Assembly: GCF_000737765.1 (NCBI RefSeq)
Contig: NZ_JPRI01000004.1
Span: 124,001 to 188,000 of the forward strand
DNA length: 64,000 nucleotides
Reading direction: 5' to 3'
Source: Chryseobacterium vrystaatense
GTDB lineage: Bacteria > Bacteroidota > Bacteroidia > Flavobacteriales > Weeksellaceae
Position 1 is the first letter of the stretch, and the number at the start of each line of letters is the position of its first letter. Below, in pieces: positions 52,881-62,318 of the stretch. A program made the position numbers and the translations under genes. The notes under the pieces were generated by a model that was not told the origin of the DNA, made no database searches, and worked only from the letters and a program-made list of their open reading frames with translations.

Positions 52881-54056
52881 ATGAGTACAACATTAGAAAA
52901 AGGACAGACCATCAATTTCTATAAAGCGACCATGCCGATTATTCTTTCCGTATTTACCATATACCTGACAATAGGAATTGCTTTGGGCGCGCTTCCGAAA
53001 TTTGTCCAGAACAATTTAGGATTCAATAGCCTGATCATAGGGCTTGTGATCGGACTTCAGTCGCTGGCAACACTGGTGACCCGGGCTTACTCCGGAAAGA
53101 TAACAGATACAAAAGGTGCGAAAAAAAGCAAAATGTCAGGAGTTATACTCTCTATCATCGCCGGAGTGACCTATATTATTGCCGTTTCATGCCAGTCTTC
53201 TCCTTTGTTGGCACTGGGTTTCCTGCTGCTTGCGAGAATCATTCATGGGGTAGGCGAAAGCTTCCTTGTTACAGGAGCTTTAACGTGGGGAATCGGGCTG
53301 GCAGGCCATCAGAGTTCAGGAAAAGTAATGACCTGGAATGGTATTGCCATGTACGCAGGCATTGCGATCGGAGCACCGTTAAGCATCTGGCTGAGTAAAG
53401 GTTTCGGAGAACTTAATGCATTTGTTCTTATTATGATTCTACCAGCGATCAGCTGGATTTCTACAGCAAAACTTCCGGCAGTTCCTGTGGATATAGATCA
53501 TGTAAGAACTCCTTTCTATAAGGTGATTAAAACAGTAGCGGGACAGGGATTGAGCCTCGCATTTTCTTCTATTGCATTTGGATGTATTGCTTCTTTTGTA
53601 GGTCTTTTCTTTATGGAAAAAAATTGGGGTGATGCATCACTGGCTTTCATGACTTTCGGGGCATGTTATGTGCTTACCAGAATTTTCTTCGCTTCTTTTC
53701 CTGACAGATTTGGAGGCTTTAGAGTGGCTTTTGTCTCACTGATTATTGAAGCAGCAGGGCAGATGATGATCTGGACTTCAGGATCAAAAGAAATGGCGAT
53801 CATAGGATGCGGACTGACAGGGATAGGGTTTTCGCTGATTTTCCCGGCATTGGGGGTATTGGCTATCCAGAAAGTAAAACCACAGATGAGAGGAACAGCT
53901 TTGGGTGCCTATGTAGCTTTTGTTGATCTTTCATTGGGATTGGCAGGTCCGGCTGCGGGTCTTGCCGCAGGATGGTTTAATTATCAGACGGTTTATCTCT
54001 TCGGTGTAATCTGCTGTATCCTCTCTATGATCATCTTAATATTTAACAAAAAATAA
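52881..54056 (+). CDS. MFS transporter (YfcJ/YhhS-like)
   Basis: A 391-residue membrane protein with about 12 TM helices; G-L-V-I-G-L-Q-S-L-A-T-L-V-T-R-A-Y-S-G-K-I-T-D (about 54-76) is a hallmark of the YfcJ/YhhS-type arabinose-efflux-like group, and R-I-I-H-G-V-G-E-S is another. It is 12 nt upstream of a siderophore-interacting protein gene, so it may move a siderophore or a metal chelate. Its promoter has a perfect FNR-like palindrome. Confidence 0.83.
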   Translation: MSTTLEKGQTINFYKATMPIILSVFTIYLTIGIALGALPKFVQNNLGFNSLIIGLVIGLQSLATLVTRAYSGKITDTKGAKKSKMSGVILSIIAGVTYIIAVSCQSSPLLALGFLLLARIIHGVGESFLVTGALTWGIGLAGHQSSGKVMTWNGIAMYAGIAIGAPLSIWLSKGFGELNAFVLIMILPAISWISTAKLPAVPVDIDHVRTPFYKVIKTVAGQGLSLAFSSIAFGCIASFVGLFFMEKNWGDASLAFMTFGACYVLTRIFFASFPDRFGGFRVAFVSLIIEAAGQMMIWTSGSKEMAIIGCGLTGIGFSLIFPALGVLAIQKVKPQMRGTALGAYVAFVDLSLGLAGPAAGLAAGWFNYQTVYLFGVICCILSMIILIFNKK

Positions 54057-54068
54057 TGATTTTAAACA

Positions 54069-54851
54069 ATGACAATGAATTCAATGACAGCGAGAAAAAT
54101 ACGTTCTGTATTTACCGTTAAAAATAAGAAAAATATCACACCGCATCTGATTCGGGTGGTATTCAATATTGATGAACATCAGATGGAACTATTAGCGAAT
54201 GTCCAATCAGGATCCAACAACAAAATTTTTATTCCTGTTCATACGGAAGATCAAAGTCCGGAGTCGGTATTGATCACCAGAACCTATACCAACCGGAAGA
54301 TTGATCTTGAAAACAGAGAACTGTCGGTAGATTTTGTAGCGCATGGTGACAGCAGCCCGGCATTAGCATGGGCATTAAAGGCAAAACCGGATGACCTGCT
54401 TGAAATAGGAATGAAAGAAAGTTCGCGGCCTTTGGTGCCTGAAGCAGATTTTTATCTGCTCATTGGTGATGCAACGGCATTACCTGTTATTTCTGCCATC
54501 GCAGAACAGCTGCCTTCTTTTGTAAGAGCCAAAGTATTGCTGGAGGTACATGGAAAAAAGGATGAAACCGTGCTTTGCTCAGCTGCCGATTTATCTGTAG
54601 AATGGGTGTATAATCCACATCCCGAACAGGGAAGTCAACTCGCAGATCTTGCCAGAGATTATGAATTTCCGACTGGAATGTTAAAAAAATACATCTATGC
54701 CGCAGCTGAATATACCACCATAAAAGAAATTCGCAGCTATTTCAAAACTGAATTGTGCTGGGATCCCCACGGAATACATGCTGTTTCTTACTGGAAATCC
54801 GGTCAGTCCGAAGACGAAACATCCAGAGACAGACAGATACAGAGAGATTGA
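54069..54851 (+). CDS. siderophore-interacting protein (FAD ferric-siderophore reductase)
   Basis: A 260-residue cytosolic flavoprotein of the SIP family (ViuB/YqjH type). FAD-binding I-T-R-T-Y-T-N-R-K-I (about 78-87), D-F-V-A-H-G-D-S-S-P-A, and the NAD(P)H region L-L-I-G-D-A-T-A-L-P-V-I-S-A-I are clear. It reduces ferric siderophores to release Fe(II). Cotranscribed with the MFS gene. An obvious partner for the siderophore made at 20.6-35.6 kb, though in a separate operon. Upstream ATG codons (54069, 54075, 54084) leave the exact start open. Confidence 0.87.
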   Translation: MTMNSMTARKIRSVFTVKNKKNITPHLIRVVFNIDEHQMELLANVQSGSNNKIFIPVHTEDQSPESVLITRTYTNRKIDLENRELSVDFVAHGDSSPALAWALKAKPDDLLEIGMKESSRPLVPEADFYLLIGDATALPVISAIAEQLPSFVRAKVLLEVHGKKDETVLCSAADLSVEWVYNPHPEQGSQLADLARDYEFPTGMLKKYIYAAAEYTTIKEIRSYFKTELCWDPHGIHAVSYWKSGQSEDETSRDRQIQRD

Positions 54852-54887
54852 GCATTTATTCCTACATTTGTGACTGATTTTAAATAA

Positions 54888-55457
54888 ATGGAAGAACTCT
54901 TAGTTTCATATATTAAAAGCAAAATATCGGTAAATGATGAAGAGATGGATATCATCCTTTCGCATTTCAAACCGATGAAATTAAAAAAGAATGAACTGCT
55001 TCTTGCCAACGGACAGTCCAGCCAAAGAACTTTTTTTGTCGTTGAAGGTTGCCTCCGTATCTTCTTTATCAATGAAGAAGGGCAGGATTCTACCCGGTAT
55101 TTTGCTTTTGAAAATCAGTTTGCAACTGCTCTGGTCAGCTTCATCACCTCAGAACCGTCGGATGAATTTATCCAGGCAGTAGAAGATTCAGAAATCTATT
55201 ATATCACCCACGCAAGCTTTTATCATCTGCTGGATCAGATTCCGCAGTGGGAAAAATTTTACAGAATCTATCTGGAAGGGGCTTATGTAAACAATACCCG
55301 GAGGTTAATGTCTTTTCTCGTTCAGGATGCTCTGGAAAAATACCGCCAGCTACTGGATGAAAGTCCGATTATCGTACGGAGACTCTCCAACAAAATGGTG
55401 GCTTCATACCTTAATATTTCCCAGGAAACATTAAGCCGACTGAAATCAAAACTCTGA
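54888..55457 (+). CDS. Crp/Fnr family regulator with FNR-like recognition helix
   Basis: A 189-residue regulator with a cyclic-nucleotide-binding fold and compact C-terminal HTH ending N-I-S-Q-E-T-L-S-R-L-K-S-K-L. The E-T-L-S-R segment equals the FNR residues (E, S, R) that read the TTGA half-site. This is the only one of the four Crp/Fnr proteins in the window with that set, and FNR-like boxes precede three neighbouring transcription units, so it is the best candidate regulator. It has a single cysteine, so it cannot hold an FNR-type 4Fe-4S cluster; the signal is unknown. It lies 36 nt after the SIP gene, with TACATTTG at 54863-54870 as possible own promoter. Confidence 0.87.
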   Translation: MEELLVSYIKSKISVNDEEMDIILSHFKPMKLKKNELLLANGQSSQRTFFVVEGCLRIFFINEEGQDSTRYFAFENQFATALVSFITSEPSDEFIQAVEDSEIYYITHASFYHLLDQIPQWEKFYRIYLEGAYVNNTRRLMSFLVQDALEKYRQLLDESPIIVRRLSNKMVASYLNISQETLSRLKSKL

Positions 55458-55550
55458 TTCTATCTGATATTTATACCTGTCAGCTGTATTTCTATTTACC
55501 CTTAATTTTTAACCTCTAAAGTCTAATATCTAACATCCACTTCGTTCTTT

Positions 55551-55594
55551 TTGACCCAAATCAATGTTTTCCATCCGGCCAGTCCGCAAATTTG
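55551..55594 (+). promoter_or_regulatory. FNR-like box and -7 element for the second SIP-like gene
   Basis: TTGAC-CCAA-ATCAA (55551-55564) is an FNR-like inverted repeat with one mismatched pair. CAAATTTG (55587-55594) sits 29.5 nt from the box centre, the same spacing as at 51.1 and 52.8 kb. Confidence 0.6.
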
Positions 55595-55612
55595 TATTCA
55601 ATAATTCAAAAT

Positions 55613-56299
55613 ATGAACAGCAAGATCAAAACTTCTGATTTTTTTATGGGTATTATTCTTTCAAAAAATAAAATTGCTGAAAACACTTTTCATATCAGGG
55701 TTCAGAGCAGGGACTTTTCACAGATTCAATATACTGCAGGATGTATGGCGGAATTTTTCCTTTCTAACCCTTATTATAGTCCCTGCAGTGAAGCCAGGGA
55801 ATATGCGTTCTGGAATTACGAACCGGTATATCATACGGCTGATTTTGCTGTCAATATAAAAGAGAAGGATAAAGCTGCAGATTGGATCAAAGCAGTTGAG
55901 GAAGGTGACACTGTCTTTTTCAGGAACATTTCGGGTCAATTAATGTTAGATGATTCGGGAAGTCATTATTTTCTTATCGGGGATTCTAAAGCATTATCAT
56001 ATCTTTATGAAATCAACAGAGCTCTGGCTGTCAGCAAAAAAGTAGACAGCCTTATCTATACTGAACGGAATGAAGAATTATTCTCGGATCTGGACCATAG
56101 CTTTCCATTGACATTTTATCTCATCGATTCTCTGAAACCGGAGAAGATTATTGAAATTGTAAAGCAAAATTTTCCAGAGACCTCTAAAAACACCATTGTC
56201 TATATTCTTGGAAATACTGAAATCAGTTCGCTGATCTCTAATTATTTACAGGGTAATTCCTTTTTTGATATCAGAAAAATATATCTGAAAGACTTTTGA
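55613..56299 (+). CDS. siderophore-interacting-like FAD/ferredoxin-reductase-type flavoprotein
   Basis: A 228-residue protein with ferredoxin-reductase-like fold: an FAD segment A-R-E-Y-A-F-W-N-Y (about 59-67) in place of the R-x-Y-T motif, A-V-N-I-K, and a nucleotide-binding stretch H-Y-F-L-I-G-D-S-K-A-L-S-Y-L (about 116-129). It is more divergent than the SIP at 54.1 kb and may reduce a different ferric chelate. Separate promoter with an FNR-like box. The ATG at 55613 is chosen; an in-frame TTG at 55592 lies inside the -7 element, which rules it out. Confidence 0.72.
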   Translation: MNSKIKTSDFFMGIILSKNKIAENTFHIRVQSRDFSQIQYTAGCMAEFFLSNPYYSPCSEAREYAFWNYEPVYHTADFAVNIKEKDKAADWIKAVEEGDTVFFRNISGQLMLDDSGSHYFLIGDSKALSYLYEINRALAVSKKVDSLIYTERNEELFSDLDHSFPLTFYLIDSLKPEKIIEIVKQNFPETSKNTIVYILGNTEISSLISNYLQGNSFFDIRKIYLKDF

Positions 56300-56359
56300 A
56301 ACCTGGAAAATTCTCATAAAATTAATACTGACAAACATTTTTAGAAAAAATTTAAGCCC

Positions 56360-56367
56360 TATATTTG
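56360..56367 (+). promoter_or_regulatory. -7 element with near-leaderless start
   Basis: TATATTTG is an exact -7 match that ends only 7 nt before the ATG at 56375, so the transcript of the small protein and RND operon may begin at or within a few bases of the start codon. Confidence 0.5.
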
Positions 56368-56374
56368 CATCGCA

Positions 56375-56737
56375 ATGTTAAAATGGCTTTCCATAGTGTG
56401 TTCGATGATGTATGTGCTTGCTACCACCAATATGGCGGAAGTACTAAAAGTGCCTCTCTTTGTGGAACATCTGATGGAATATGAAGGTAACTTCGCAGAG
56501 TTTGTCATGGAGCACTATGACAATCACAAGGAAGATTCAGATTGGGATACAGACCAGAAACTGCCATTCATCAATCCACCCATTGTTCTCACGGTTAATG
56601 CACAGCTTCCTGAACTTATTTTTCACATAGAAAAACCTAAGGAAATTACCATACCTCAGAAAAACAGTACCTATCAGGAAAAAAACTTTCCAAGCCTTTG
56701 CCTGTCGAGAATTTTCCAGCCTCCACGACTTTCTTAA
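56375..56737 (+). CDS. small exported hypothetical protein upstream of the metal-efflux operon
   Basis: A 120-residue protein with a signal-like hydrophobic N-terminus (to A-T-T-N near 18) and a His/Asp/Glu-rich middle (E-H-L-M-E-Y ... M-E-H-Y-D-N-H-K-E-D-S-D-W-D-T-D) that could bind metal ions. It has no family I recognise by name, but similar small proteins precede CzcA-type pumps in Bacteroidota as far as I recall. 85 nt before the RND gene and probably cotranscribed; a periplasmic metal-binding role is inference. Confidence 0.65.
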   Translation: MLKWLSIVCSMMYVLATTNMAEVLKVPLFVEHLMEYEGNFAEFVMEHYDNHKEDSDWDTDQKLPFINPPIVLTVNAQLPELIFHIEKPKEITIPQKNSTYQEKNFPSLCLSRIFQPPRLS

Positions 56738-56821
56738 TTGATTTTAAATTGAAAATTAATGCTTTAGGATTTTTCCTTGAAGCAGTCAATTTCTTGTTAC
56801 CTATCAATTAATAATTTTTCC

Positions 56822-59800
56822 ATGTTAAATAAAATTATTGAGTTTTCTGTAAAGAATAAACTCATCATTGCCCTTTTTACAATGGGGCTCATCCTTTTTG
56901 GGATCTATGAAACCACCAAACTTCCTATTGATGCCCAGCCGGATATTACCAACAACCAGGTTCAGATCATTACAACAGCACCTTCTTATGGAGCGGCAGA
57001 CATAGAACGTCTTGTTACTTTTCCTATAGAACAGGCTGCGAGCAATATCAGCGGAATCACTGAACTCCGTAGTTTTTCCCGTTTTGGACTTTCACTGGTA
57101 ACCGTCGTTTTTGATGACAAAACCGATGTCTACTGGGCACGTCAGCAGGTTCAGGAACGTCTTCAGCTTGTTCAGGAAAACATCCCTGAAGGCATAGGGA
57201 AGCCCGAACTGGGACCAATTTCGTCCGGACTCGGAGAAATTTTCCAATATGTTGTAAGAGCCAAAAAAGGCTATGAAAATGTCTATGACGAAACTGAACT
57301 CAGAACCATTCAGGACTGGGTGATCAGGCGTCAGCTTTTAGGAACAAAAGGAGTAGCAGATGTCAGCAGCTTCGGAGGCAAGCTGAAACAATATGAAATA
57401 GCAATTAATCCCAATAAATTACAGGCTTTTAACATCAATATCAATGATGTTTTTGCCGCATTGGAAAAAAACAATCAAAATACCGGTGGTGCTTATATCG
57501 AGAAAAAAGAAACTGTTCTTTTTATCCGGAGTGAAGGCCTTTTAGGAAGCACGGAAGATATCGGAAATATTCAGGTAGCAGATACCAAAGACGGAATTCC
57601 GGTTCATATCAAAGATGTTGCCTCTGTTAAGATCGGCTTTGCAACGAGATACGGAGCCATGACCTATAATGACACCGGAGAAGTGTCAGGCGCTATCGTT
57701 CTGATGTTAAAAGGTGAAAATGCCAACGAGGTGATCGGAAACATCAAGCAAAGGCTTGAAAAGATTCAGGAATCTTTACCGGAAGGCGTTGTGGTAGAAC
57801 CTTTCCTTGACCGTGCTAAAATGGTAAATAATACAATCAGCACCGTAAAAACCAACCTGATGGAAGGAGCGCTGATCGTTGTTTTTATCCTTGTTTTGTT
57901 CTTAGGAAATTTCAGGGCAGGATTACTGGTTGCTTCGGTCATTCCCTTAGCCATGCTGTTTGCTATCATCATGATGAATATTTTTGGTGTGGGTGGAAAC
58001 CTGATGAGTCTAGGAGCACTTGATTTCGGATTGATTGTAGACGGAGCTGTTATTATCGTAGAAGCCGTTCTGCATCAGCTCGCGCATAAAAAGCATTTCG
58101 GGAAAGACAATATGCTCAGTAAAAAGGAAATGGATGAACAGGTATCCAGCTCTGCTTCAAAAATGGTGAACAGTGCCGTTTTTGGACAGATTATTATCCT
58201 GATTGTTTATCTTCCGATTTTTACGCTTCAGGGTATTGAAGGGAAAATGTTTAAGCCTATGGCTCAGACTGTTGCTTTTGCTTTAGTGGGAGCTTTTTTA
58301 CTTTCCCTGACTTATATTCCCATGATGAGCTCGCTTGTTTTAAGCCGCAGGAAAAAAGAAAAAGACAATATTTCAGACCGGGTACTGGCTAAAGCGGAAG
58401 CAGGCCATCAGAAACTCCTTATGAAAGCGCTTAAGTTCAGAAAAACAATTCTCCTCGCTGTTTTAATCCTTTTTGCAGGAGCTGTTGTTATCCTTTCAAG
58501 AATGGGAGGGGAATTCATTCCATCTCTGGAAGAAGGAGATTTTGCAGTTGAAATGCGTATCCTCCAGGGAAGTAATATCAATGAAACGAAAAAAGTAACC
58601 AGCAAGGCTGCCGGGATTCTTCTGAAACAGTTTCCTGAAGTGGAAAAAGTGGTTACCAAAATCGGTAGTGCAGAAATTCCTACAGAGCCTATGCCAATGG
58701 ATGCAGGAGATATGATCATTGTCTTAAAACCTAAAACAGAGTGGACTTCCGCGACATCATTTCCTGAACTGTCAGCAAAGATGAGCGAAGCCCTCAAGGT
58801 GATTCCTGGATTAACCACAGGATTCCAGTTTCCTGTGCAGATGCGCTTCAATGAATTGATGACAGGAGCCAGGCAGGATGTCGTATGTAAAATTTACGGT
58901 GAAGATCTGGACAGCCTGGCGCTATATGCCAAAAAGCTGGGTGGAATCATTAATACAGTGAAGGGAGCTCAGGACCTTTATCTCGAACCTGTTGTAGGAG
59001 CTCCTCAGGTGGTTATTGGGTACAACCGCGCAGAACTTTCCCGTCATCGTATTTCTGTGGCAGAGATCAACAGGGTGATCAATATGGCTTTCGCGGGGCA
59101 GACTGCAGGAGCTTTATATGAAGGGGAAAGGAAGTTTGATATTGTAGTCCGTATGGATAATGAACATAAAAAAGATATCACAAGCATCCAGAATCTCTTG
59201 GTTCCTGCAGCTTCAGGAGAACAGATTCCGTTATCTCAGTTAGCGAGGGTAGAATTGAAAAACAGCCCGAATCAGATTCAAAGGGAGGATACCAAAAGAA
59301 GAATTGTTGTTGGGTTCAATGTTCGCGGAAGAGATGTACAGAGCATTGTGGAAGAACTTCAGAAGAAGGCTGATAAAGAGCTTAAACTGTCTTCAGGATA
59401 CACGATCTCTTATGGAGGTGCTTTTGAAAACTTAAATGAAGCCAAAGCCAGACTGGGAATTGCCGTTCCGATCTCATTGGTGATGATCTTTTTACTGTTA
59501 TTCTTTGCATTCGGTTCTGTAAAACACAGTTTGATCATTTACACTGCGATCCCTTTATCAGCCATAGGCGGTGTCTATTTTATGGCTTTACGAGGAATGC
59601 CTTTCAGCATCAGTGCAGGAGTTGGGTTTATTGCGCTGTTTGGGGTTGCTGTACTTAATGGAATTGTTTTGATATCAGAGTTTAACCGATTAAAAAAGAA
59701 CGGGATAACCAATACCAGCAGAATTGTATTGATGGGAACAAGAATCAGACTGCGCCCGGTTTTAATGACTGCGTTTGTAGCTTCTTTAGGATTTCTTCCG

Positions 59801-61159
59801 ATGGCATTGAGCAGCGGAGCAGGAGCAGAAGTACAGCGTCCACTGGCAACAGTAGTTATCGGAGGATTGATGCTGGCAACGTTACTGACGCTATTTGTCC
59901 TTCCTATTCTCTATGTCTTATTTGAACCTATTAATAAAAAGAAAATGAAATTCTCTAAAAAAAATAATTATAAGAAATTGTCTGTCCTCATATTGCTTCT
60001 TTCTGTAGGAGGAATCAATGCTCAGGAAAATATTACCTATGCAGAAGCTCTGGAAAAGGCTTACCAGCAAAACGGTACGCTTAAAAATTCAAAACTGATC
60101 TCAGATTACCAAGAGAAACTTAAGGGAAGTTATCTCGATATTCCACAGCTGGAAGTAGCAGGAGCTATAGGTCAGATTCAGGGACAGGAAACAGACAATT
60201 CTTTTTCTGTATCTCAAAGGTTCAGTTTTCCGACTGTGTATTCAAAAAGAAAGCAGATGCTGGATGCTTCGTGGACGGCAAGTGTGATTAATCAAAACCT
60301 TACCAAAGCTCAGCTCACAAAAGAAGTTTCGGAGGTTTTCTACAGAATCTTAACACTTCAGGAAAAGAAAAAAGTACTCGAATATATCAGCCGTCTCTAT
60401 CAGAATTTTGCAGAAAAAGCCAGTTTAAGATTAAAAAAAGGAGAAGCCAATATTTTAGAGGAATCTACCGGATCCATTCAAAAAGAGCAGGCAGATCTTC
60501 AGTTGAATACGCTTGAAAATGATCTGGATATTGCCAAACTGCAGCTCCAGTTACTGCTTCAGTCCGAAACACCTTATCAGCCTGTGGCTGACCAATCCAT
60601 TATGGATATCAGTCTGCACTTCTCTGAGAAAGCCATCAGTGAGCACCCAGAGCTTCAATATCTGCAACAGCAGATCAAAATAAATGAAGCTGAAGTACAA
60701 CTCGAAAAAAGCAGACTTCTTCCGGAACTTCTTGTAGGATATACCAACCAAAGCATGAAGAACATTAATAATAACCGTTTCAATTCCGTTCAGGTCGGTG
60801 TAGGTATTCCTCTGTTTACCAAAGGACAGAGGGCATTAGCTAAAGCTGCTCAGGCCAAAATTGCTGTTTCTGAAAATGAATACCAGCGTAAAGAAGTTGA
60901 ACTTAAAAGCAGAATAAAGCAGCAGGTCAGCAATTATATGAATCAAAAGAAGATCATTGAAAACTATGAACAGAAACAGCTTCCGAAATCGGAAACCATT
61001 CTGGCTGCTGCACAAAAACAGATGGATGCCGGGGAGATCGATTATATGACCTGGGTTTTATTGGTCAATCAGGCTGTAAAAACCAAAGCAGATTACATTG
61101 ATCACCTGGAAAAGCTTAACCAGATCGCAGCAGAATTTAATTATTTAATTTCAAAATAA
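56822..61159 (+). CDS. CzcA-type heavy-metal RND pump fused to a TolC-like domain
   Basis: A 1445-residue fusion. Residues 1-~1040 are an HME-RND pump with about 12 TM helices; the TM4 signature D-F-G-L-I-V-D-G-A-V-I-I-V-E (401-414) is the CzcA form for divalent ions (Zn, Co, Cd, Ni), not the CusA form. Residues 1042-1445 form an outer-membrane factor-like (CzcC/TolC) domain, beginning with Met1042 and a signal-peptide-like stretch (L-S-V-L-I-L-L-L-S-V-G-G-I-N-A-Q). The joint is in frame with no stop. Such CzcA-OMF fusions are annotated in Bacteroidota; whether the chain is cleaved at the internal signal or is also started at Met1042 is open. The adaptor gene follows 7 nt later. Confidence 0.9.
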   Translation: MLNKIIEFSVKNKLIIALFTMGLILFGIYETTKLPIDAQPDITNNQVQIITTAPSYGAADIERLVTFPIEQAASNISGITELRSFSRFGLSLVTVVFDDKTDVYWARQQVQERLQLVQENIPEGIGKPELGPISSGLGEIFQYVVRAKKGYENVYDETELRTIQDWVIRRQLLGTKGVADVSSFGGKLKQYEIAINPNKLQAFNININDVFAALEKNNQNTGGAYIEKKETVLFIRSEGLLGSTEDIGNIQVADTKDGIPVHIKDVASVKIGFATRYGAMTYNDTGEVSGAIVLMLKGENANEVIGNIKQRLEKIQESLPEGVVVEPFLDRAKMVNNTISTVKTNLMEGALIVVFILVLFLGNFRAGLLVASVIPLAMLFAIIMMNIFGVGGNLMSLGALDFGLIVDGAVIIVEAVLHQLAHKKHFGKDNMLSKKEMDEQVSSSASKMVNSAVFGQIIILIVYLPIFTLQGIEGKMFKPMAQTVAFALVGAFLLSLTYIPMMSSLVLSRRKKEKDNISDRVLAKAEAGHQKLLMKALKFRKTILLAVLILFAGAVVILSRMGGEFIPSLEEGDFAVEMRILQGSNINETKKVTSKAAGILLKQFPEVEKVVTKIGSAEIPTEPMPMDAGDMIIVLKPKTEWTSATSFPELSAKMSEALKVIPGLTTGFQFPVQMRFNELMTGARQDVVCKIYGEDLDSLALYAKKLGGIINTVKGAQDLYLEPVVGAPQVVIGYNRAELSRHRISVAEINRVINMAFAGQTAGALYEGERKFDIVVRMDNEHKKDITSIQNLLVPAASGEQIPLSQLARVELKNSPNQIQREDTKRRIVVGFNVRGRDVQSIVEELQKKADKELKLSSGYTISYGGAFENLNEAKARLGIAVPISLVMIFLLLFFAFGSVKHSLIIYTAIPLSAIGGVYFMALRGMPFSISAGVGFIALFGVAVLNGIVLISEFNRLKKNGITNTSRIVLMGTRIRLRPVLMTAFVASLGFLPMALSSGAGAEVQRPLATVVIGGLMLATLLTLFVLPILYVLFEPINKKKMKFSKKNNYKKLSVLILLLSVGGINAQENITYAEALEKAYQQNGTLKNSKLISDYQEKLKGSYLDIPQLEVAGAIGQIQGQETDNSFSVSQRFSFPTVYSKRKQMLDASWTASVINQNLTKAQLTKEVSEVFYRILTLQEKKKVLEYISRLYQNFAEKASLRLKKGEANILEESTGSIQKEQADLQLNTLENDLDIAKLQLQLLLQSETPYQPVADQSIMDISLHFSEKAISEHPELQYLQQQIKINEAEVQLEKSRLLPELLVGYTNQSMKNINNNRFNSVQVGVGIPLFTKGQRALAKAAQAKIAVSENEYQRKEVELKSRIKQQVSNYMNQKKIIENYEQKQLPKSETILAAAQKQMDAGEIDYMTWVLLVNQAVKTKADYIDHLEKLNQIAAEFNYLISK

Positions 61160-61166
61160 CAGCGGA

Positions 61167-62318
61167 ATGCAATTCAAAAAAATATCTATATACAGCCTAA
61201 GTTTAGCGATTGTTCTATCTTCATGTTCCGGAAAAAAAGAAGAAGAAAAAACAATATACGAAAATAAAAAATTCGCCCAAAATAAAGACCATACTGTTCA
61301 GCTTTCGGACAAGCAGCTGCAGACAGTAGGAGTGACGACGACGATGATTCAGAACCGAAATATGGTAAAGCTGGTCAGACTGAACGGAAAAGCAGAGATT
61401 GCTCCTTCACATATGAGCTCGGTTTCCAGTATTATGGGCGGACATATCAAGTCTATCAATGTCATCAGCGGAAGCCATTTCAAAAAAGGGCAGGTCCTGG
61501 CTGTGGTGGAAGATCCGCAGTTTATACAATTGCAGCAGGATTATCTGGTTACAAAGGCACAGCTTGAATCTGCCAGACTCAACCTGAACCGTCAGAAAGA
61601 TCTTAATACCAGTAAGGCGAGCAGTGATAAAACCCTTCAAACCGCACAGGCCGATTATTCTACATTGAACGCTACTTTAAAAGGACTGGAAGAAAAACTG
61701 AGGATCATCGGAATCAATGCCAGGGGGCTGAGTTCAGGGAATATCAGGAGCAGAATCAGTATTCATGCACCTTTCAGTGGATTTGTAAGTAAAATTACGG
61801 TTAATAACGGTCAGTATATCAATCCGGCTGACACCTTATTTGAACTGATCGATCCGGCAGGATTACTTCTTGAACTTAAAGTTTTTGAAAACGATGTCAA
61901 TGATATCAAAACAGGACAGGAAATTGCAGTGTACAGCAATGAAAATCCTGATCTTAAATTAAATGCCAAGATTGTCAGCGTGGTTCCCAGCATTGAAAAC
62001 GGAGGGGCAGCTATGGCGGTTGCTAAACTTTCGTCTGCCCATTCTGAATTCGTAAAAGGAATGTATATCAATGCAGAAGTAAGCATCAGCGGCCGTAATA
62101 CTTTGGGACTTCCCAATGAATCGGTAGTTTCTTTCGAAAACAGAAACTATGTTTTTGAGGATCTTGGAAAAGGCAGTTATAAGATGATTCCGGTTACGGC
62201 AGGAATTTCTGATGACCAGTTCACAGAAATTCTGAAAGCAGATTTCCTAAAGGATAAAAAAATAGTACAGAAAGGGGCTTATAGCCTTCTGATGATGCTT
62301 AAGAACAAAGCGGAATAG
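61167..62318 (+). CDS. RND efflux periplasmic adaptor (CzcB/CusB-like lipoprotein)
   Basis: A 383-residue membrane-fusion protein. The N-terminus is a lipoprotein signal with lipobox L-S-S-C (Cys20). Barrel-sandwich halves flank a hairpin (Q-D-Y-L-V-T-K-A-Q-L-E-S-A-R ...), with the beta-barrel motif I-S-I-H-A-P-F-S-G-F-V. It bridges the inner-membrane pump and the outer-membrane channel. Cotranscribed with the fused pump, completing an export system for heavy metals. Confidence 0.9.
   Translation: MQFKKISIYSLSLAIVLSSCSGKKEEEKTIYENKKFAQNKDHTVQLSDKQLQTVGVTTTMIQNRNMVKLVRLNGKAEIAPSHMSSVSSIMGGHIKSINVISGSHFKKGQVLAVVEDPQFIQLQQDYLVTKAQLESARLNLNRQKDLNTSKASSDKTLQTAQADYSTLNATLKGLEEKLRIIGINARGLSSGNIRSRISIHAPFSGFVSKITVNNGQYINPADTLFELIDPAGLLLELKVFENDVNDIKTGQEIAVYSNENPDLKLNAKIVSVVPSIENGGAAMAVAKLSSAHSEFVKGMYINAEVSISGRNTLGLPNESVVSFENRNYVFEDLGKGSYKMIPVTAGISDDQFTEILKADFLKDKKIVQKGAYSLLMMLKNKAE

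Noticed and set aside
56822..61159. Sequencing error joining pump and outer-membrane genes
   Set aside because: The joint is in frame, the length is typical of annotated Bacteroidota fusions, and no disturbed reading frame is visible on either side.
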